A DNA stretch of 64,000 bases, taken from the NCBI RefSeq assembly GCF_963576615.1, contig NC_088716.1:59784228-59848227 (forward strand), in the 5' to 3' direction. Position numbers and translations under genes: made by a program. The notes beneath the pieces were generated by a model, which saw nothing but the letters and a program-made list of their open reading frames with translations, did not search any database and was not told the DNA's origin. Origin of the DNA: Watersipora subatra. Lineage: Eukaryota; Bryozoa; Gymnolaemata; Cheilostomatida; Watersiporidae. Shown here one piece after another: positions 58,285 through 64,000 of the stretch. Numbering within the stretch: position 1 is the first letter of the stretch; every line of letters begins with the position of its first letter.

Positions 58285-61200
58285 CTGCAAAAGGAAACGA
58301 TACAAACATTACTAACAGATCTTATAAACTGCTTGGTGTTAGAGTAAAAAATTAAATAATATACTAAAGAATGGTACAAATAACTTATTAAGGATTTCCT
58401 TAAAGTTGACTTCAAAAAACTAGTTGATTTCTTAGGTTTATTCCAAATCCGGCTGTAAAAAAGCGTGAATGTTTACAGAGACAAGCCTAAAGTTGTTACA
58501 AACCGTCTATAAGTAATTCACTATCAAAATATTAGCAGACCAGTAATAAAAGCCATTTGGATGCCCAACAGTTTTTCTCTATCAACTTTAACAGCAACTC
58601 TTAGCTAACCCCTACAGTATGTAAGATATGGGTGCCGCTGCACTAAAACACATTCACTGCCGATTGATAAACAGTGAGAGTGAGTGTGTTCAATGACTCA
58701 CCAGTCAGGGCAGTTCCTAGTAGAAGTACTCCATTGGCTAGCAGTAAAGAGTTCCTTATGTTGAGTTTCTCTTCTCCATTACCTCTCATTAAGGATCCCA
58801 TTGACAGAATAAGCACGATCCCAAACAGCTGTCAGCAGCGATATACACAAAGTCTGATATTGCTAGAACTTAATATAAAGTATCTTAGGTTTTATGTTGT
58901 ATACTTCAAACTAATTTGTAAAAGCCTATAAAAAAACTCACAGCAAATATTCTGAAGTAGATAGTTATGCAAGAATCCCATACAGTAGCAGCTGCCTGTA
59001 AATATTTGCTGACACAAAGCAGGTGATAAATGTGTACATCAGGAATAGATGTGGCACCAGTTGCTAGTGGCATACCTGGGCAGAAGCATTTAGCAGACCA
59101 GATGAAGTTCCTTCAGACTCTGGATACGTCAACTCAGCTGCAAATTCAAACCCCACTGGAAGATATCCGGTCATAAAAAACCTGTAAAAGTAAACAAAAC
59201 TCTATCTCTTGCCTGATGCACACTCAAAAGTAACAACCCCTATTGGCATCAATGAATAATATTGTGTGTACTGCGATAGTACTTGCTCTTCTGCTACCGT
59301 GCCACTTTTGCCTGTACATGTAAGTTTTAATTGAACTAACTAGAACTGGACCGCAAAAAGTTATATCGGCTATATGTACATGTAAGTACGTCATGCAATA
59401 AAAAAAGCAAACTACAGTCGCGACATTGGTTCAAAACAACTGAAGCAACTAAATGCCTGCCAGAGAGATTAAATGGCAATGATAAACTAGTCACAGCGAG
59501 TGACCAGAGGTGATCGACTATTAAATTTTGAAACAGGGAATCTGCAATACGACTAGCTCTAAGCGAGTACCTGCTGGCAGTGTCACTTTTTTAGAAAACG
59601 CAATAAACCTGACAGGATTGGCTGCAGCTACTACCGCTCACTATGACTCAAATGAAATCTGTTGACACTTTTGCTAAACTGCCTTTTGTCACTCTGACAT
59701 ACTTGCTAAGGTTCTTGTTGCTACTTTGACACACTCGTTAAAGGTGCTTGCTGCAAATGTAAAGCATACAACCTTGAGAATAGACAAAGCAATAGTAAAA
59801 ATCAAAGGCTTCATCTATGGTAATATTCTCGAGTCTCAATAATCAAACACAATCACTAAACGATTTTTTAAAGTTCTGAATAATGATATTTGTTTAAGTT
59901 ATTTTGTTGTTTCTTAAAACTATTATATTAAAAATACCAAAATATATTATATTATTTAGTTTATTATTACTGTGCTATGATACCAACTGTGAATTATTTT
60001 TACTATAATCTAAAATGCTATGAAAGTGATGATGAAAATAATTTTAAATTTTTTATTTGAATTATCTGCTATGTAAACGATAATTCTTTAGGTTTTTTCC
60101 TTCTTAACATAATTTTTTCAGAAACTCGTAGTAGCAAAAATATGAGTCAAGACTGTTGATCGAATACTAATTTAAAAAGCATATAAAACTTATAAAACAG
60201 CTATCATTTAGGGTGCCATATGTATTTTTAAAATTTAAACCAGAAAACACACAACCTCAAAATGTATGTGTTTTCTGCGAATTTTTCAGAACTATGTTTG
60301 TTTTTTTTATTTTCTGACAACCATCACCGGTAACGTTCCATCACAACCCATAAAGATATTAGTAACGTACCCCATCATACCAGCTGCTAGGTAAACTACC
60401 CACATCTGCTTAAGGTAGAGAGTGGCTGTAAAGAGAATACAGCCAGATAGGCTGAGTACGTATATTCCCACTGTGGTGAGTCTGCAATGTAAATGAAGCA
60501 CTCTGAAGACAACCAGCGGGTCAGCAAACAATTTCATAATCACAGGCTATTACGTTTTAGCAGTAAATCTTCCTTATTAATATTTGATTGCAGAAAACTT
60601 ATAAAGAACTATTGTTACTTAAGAGTGTGAACTTTGATTGGTCGAGTCAAAGGCAGCCATTTCAGAATTTTGATCAAACACTTAAAGCACATCCTTTCAG
60701 AAATAGTAACTTTCCCAGTTTACCTTCAAAATATTCATTATATCATGAAAAGGGCAAAAAGAAAAGAACTTATATTATATTTTGTTACAAACTAACAGCT
60801 CCAGTTCTTAAAATTATTTTAATTTGTTTATTCTTTGTGTTTACAAAATATATATGATTATTTTATAAAAACTAAGAAAATTTTGCCACTTTATGATTGA
60901 TCAATGAACTAATTCTTTTTACAGCTTATGACTAAATGACTACATGATCCAAGTACTCGGGGTAGGTAAAACTTGCCTCTTTAAGTGTGTAGAAAAATGT
61001 CTGTTTACAGCACCTAGTGTAGTATTCATATAGATATACACATATATGTTGATGACTGACAAACAACCAATCATAAGATATGTTGTTCAAATAAATTTAT
61101 AGTTACTATAGAGGTAAACCTGGCGTAGTCATGACAGTCATCTTTTTTGCAAAATATTTACCTCTGAGTAGGCCTATCGTTAATAGTACATCCATTTTAA

Positions 61201-63359
61201 ATACACTACATTCAGATGTCACAAGCTATGAGAGCCGCTCCAGTTCAGTTCGTGTCACAAAAAAGTTTAGCATTTTTATTCAATTGATTCAATTGTTTAT
61301 TGAATTGTCACTGCTCTGCATGTTTCTGGAATATTTGCAAGTAGCATTTCCAAGTATTCTTGGAGTCTTTGAATATCACACTTTTATGACGGCATTTAGT
61401 TTTACTGCTTTTTAGCTTTTCAACCAACTAAAAATAGAACAGCTTCATTGTAAAGGCTTTTGTGTATGATCACAGGCTATGTACGAGTTATAATATACAG
61501 ACAGACTTACTTGAAGTGTTTACTCTTGTCTAGCCAAACTCCAGCGAGCACCGATCCTACCAGCCCTCCTATCACTAGAGTCAGACCAATCCAGCCACAG
61601 TGGGTGTGAATATTTGGATATTGTTCTACCTGAATAGAGGTTCAACTAGCTCTAGCATTAAAGAGTATAACAAGAAAGAAACAGCATAGACAAGGTATGG
61701 TGATGGATAAGTCATAGCAACTTTAACCAGAATCTGGTGAGTGTTTTAGCAGCACCCACATGTATGTCTGACAAGTTGCTAGTACTCCGGGTGGAGAACA
61801 TAAAATGAAATGTAGTTTTAATATTCTAATAGACAGTAAATGATCAGACCCCCAAACTGTTTCATTTTATGTACACCCCTTCTTAGGGAAATAGAAATAT
61901 GACTCGGAAAGATATTTGAAATCAATTAAAATAAAATAGATTAAAATGGTTGTCCTCATGTATAATTGAAAAAAGTATATTCTTAACAACATTTTATGAC
62001 CTGCTCTCTGTGATAGCGATGAATAATACAGTGATGCGCGTAAATATTTGGCTTTTCCTATGGATATACTATATATACTGTATCCTAGTATACTGAATGG
62101 AAGCTTAGGATAAAGTTAATTTGGGTTTCCATATTATTAACCTATAAATATACATGCATTTACATAAACATATTTAAATATAGGCTATATACAAATACAT
62201 ATATATATATAGTACATACTATTATTGTTAGAAAAGATATTTTAATAAAGAATAATAAAGAGAGAGCACTCAGTACACTATGGTACACAATTAATTTAAT
62301 TATAATATAGAATATAAAAAGAACTTAGCAAAAAATTACAAATTTGTTTCATATCAGATTGAGTGTAGATCTATATCTGCTTAAAACAATTGTTGTGATT
62401 AGCCAATAGCTAAGTACTATTTATATTTTATAACATACTATATACTATAATGTATTGATCATCACTTGAGTGACAATAATAAAAGCATACATAACTTTCA
62501 TAGATTCATAGATTTATAGATCCATAGATACATAGTTCATAGATTTCATTACTAGCATATCTAGAATACAGGAAGTACTTTCACTGTTCTACTCATTTAA
62601 ACCGCCGACTTACTGGAAAGAATCCGAGGATGATTGGGTTTAAAAGTGTTCCCACAGAATAATATACTCCAGCATTCAATCCTAAAAGAGAGTTATCTAC
62701 TCTTACTGCATAGAAGTTATGCCTTTGATATTCATTAGTTACTTTGCAAGTATTCAGAACATCAGAATAGAGCTCATGTTAAATACATCAAAGCAGCACT
62801 TGGTAAAAACATTTTGTTATCAGTGGAGATATAAAAATATTTTTGTGAAGTCATGTAATATAATATCATATTATAAACATAGTTGGTACTGATTGGGTTG
62901 AAAGGCAAACAGATTGTAGTCCATACAGGCAAGTTACATCACTGGACTACTACTCATTGGCTGGTAGAGTCCATTTTTATAGACATTGATTACAGAATAG
63001 CTAAAACAAACACAAACAGTTGATGCAAATTTTGATATCAACCATATTTTACATAAGATAGTCTTGTTGGTATTCGGATACAATCTTGTCAGCTGATGAC
63101 TTAAATCTTTGCCACTTTACTGTATGATTTACCAATGTATGACCGGCAATGTTCTTCGAAAAGCCATGGTTAAAGTTGAACTCTATCTAGTCCAGCTCAA
63201 GCCAATAAACCCCTTGCTTACCATAGGTTAGAACCAGAAGACAAAATGGGAAGTTCTTGGATAGTTGCCTCAAAGAAGAAAGGTAGTTTACTTGAGAGGA
63301 GTTGGTCACAATCTTATACTGAGCTCTGCTCGGAGGCAAGCTTGGATAACTCCGAAAAA
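58184..63359 (-). CDS. FLVCR-like major facilitator transporter, C-terminal half (seven exons)
   Basis: Exons on the minus strand: 63359-63222, 62681-62614, 61629-61511, 60481-60371, 59181-59076, 58828-58702, 58284-58184; 770 nt, all phases compatible, ending in TAG. Diagnostic segments: [47 protein letters not shown], and [20 protein letters not shown]. These are hallmarks of the FLVCR/SLC49 family, which moves haem, choline or ethanolamine across cell membranes. The half seen covers about transmembrane helices 7-12 and a short cytosolic tail ([16 protein letters not shown]). The 5' half lies beyond 64000. Which substrate applies cannot be told. The gene converges on oxidase gene B. Confidence 0.88.
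58702..58828 (-). CDS. FLVCR-like exon (TM11-TM12)
   Basis: Acceptor GCTGACAG, donor G|GTGAGT. Encodes [14 protein letters not shown] and [16 protein letters not shown]. Confidence 0.85.
59076..59181 (-). CDS. FLVCR-like exon (signature [15 protein letters not shown])
   Basis: Acceptor CTTTTACAG, donor GTATGC, ends in phase 0 after LLNASAQ. Confidence 0.92.
60371..60481 (-). CDS. FLVCR-like exon (TM9 and TM10 start)
   Basis: Acceptor CATTGCAG, donor GG|GTACGT. Encodes [18 protein letters not shown] and [13 protein letters not shown]. Confidence 0.9.
61511..61629 (-). CDS. FLVCR-like exon (TM8)
   Basis: Acceptor CTATTCAG, donor AA|GTAAGT. Encodes [20 protein letters not shown] and [10 protein letters not shown]. 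Confidence 0.9.
62614..62681 (-). CDS. FLVCR-like exon (TM7)
   Basis: Acceptor CTCTTTTAG, donor GTAAGT. Encodes [17 protein letters not shown], the most recognisable motif. Confidence 0.9.
63222..63359 (-). CDS. FLVCR-like exon (central loop, TM7 start)
   Basis: Acceptor GGTTACAG, donor G|GTAAGC. Encodes [12 protein letters not shown] and [12 protein letters not shown]. Confidence 0.85.
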
Positions 63360-63744
63360 CTGTAACCAATCGTACCTAAGAATTGATCATGTTAGAAGTC
63401 TCATGAAGACATTTAGTCTCTTAAGTCTAGCAAGTCAAACAGGGAGTTATAGAAAGTGTGAGACAATAATTTTAACAACACTACAATATTATACAGTAAT
63501 AACTTTCTGATGTTTTAATGTACATCAAAATCAATCATATACCTATTTGCACAAATTAATTAATTGCACAGTTTTTATATTACCGGTACAGCTAAAATGG
63601 AAGATTTTGAAAGTGTTGTCCTTTTAAATATTTCTATAATTATCAAAATATTAAATTATACATTTAAAGAAAGTTGAAAAAACAAAAATTAAACCCTTTG
63701 CTGACTTTCAAGCTACTGCAAAAGAAATAGATTATAGTTCTTAG

Positions 63745-64000
63745 TGTTTGATCAACTGCACCTTATTACGGTTTACCGCACATTATTATGGCAGCCGCAC
63801 TTTTTTACGGTCGATTGCACCTTATTACAGTCGACCACACCTTATTACGGTAGAACATACCTTATTACGGTTGACCACACCTTATTACGGTCGTCCGCAC
63901 CTTATTACGGCGGCCGCACCTTATTACGGTCAATCGCACCTTATTACGGTCGACCACACCTTATTACGGTACATCATACCTTATTACGGTTGCCCACACC
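63745..64000. repeat. 20-bp minisatellite running out of the window
   Basis: About 13 copies of ACCTTATTACGGTCGACCAC, with most variation after GGT. It lies in the presumed intron upstream of the first visible FLVCR-like exon. Confidence 0.95.

Overview
The window comes from an animal nuclear genome. It is AT-rich, its genes are split by GT-AG introns of about 0.1-5 kb, it is full of minisatellites, and it holds tRNA-derived SINE-like repeats, an LTR retrotransposon and several terminal-inverted-repeat elements. Laccase-type multicopper oxidases next to a fucolectin-like secreted protein suggest an invertebrate, plausibly a lophotrochozoan such as a bryozoan or mollusc. The species cannot be fixed from sequence alone.

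Layout: 1-2414 is the 5' end of a decayed minus-strand LTR retrotransposon (LTR, gag, zinc knuckle) with part of gag duplicated in inverted orientation. 3779-5330 is a minisatellite. 6124-8044 (minus) is a four-exon gene for a small secreted protein with a fucolectin/F5-8C-like domain. 10629-32049 (plus) is multicopper oxidase gene A, 12 exons, 705 aa predicted. 34771-53036 (plus) is its tandem paralogue, gene B, 11 exons, 621 aa predicted. 58184-63359 (minus) is the 3' half of an FLVCR-like transporter gene, seven exons, converging on gene B; its 5' half lies beyond the window. The end (63745-64000) is a 20-bp tandem array that runs out of the window.

I assembled the oxidase exons by hand from splice signals, reading phase and A/B alignment. 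All eleven shared coding segments agree in length and phase except the first and last exons, and both models stay open from start to stop. Both proteins keep the ten copper-binding histidines, the T1 cysteine and a methionine at the axial position. Both start with a signal peptide, so extracellular phenol or catechol oxidation is the likely role (family inference). Gene A has an additional first exon that adds a basic, RQRR-containing N-terminal extension.

The most unusual structures are: (i) a 14-unit, 40-bp tandem array in gene A whose first unit is the 3' end of coding exon 4 plus its splice donor, so the donor is repeated 14 times; (ii) patchy near-identity between A and B in exons 5, 6 and 11 against strong divergence elsewhere, suggesting gene conversion; (iii) a hAT-like element with an 8-bp target duplication nested in another inverted-repeat element inside a gene A intron; (iv) two long foldback elements in gene B introns, one beside an 82-bp palindrome.
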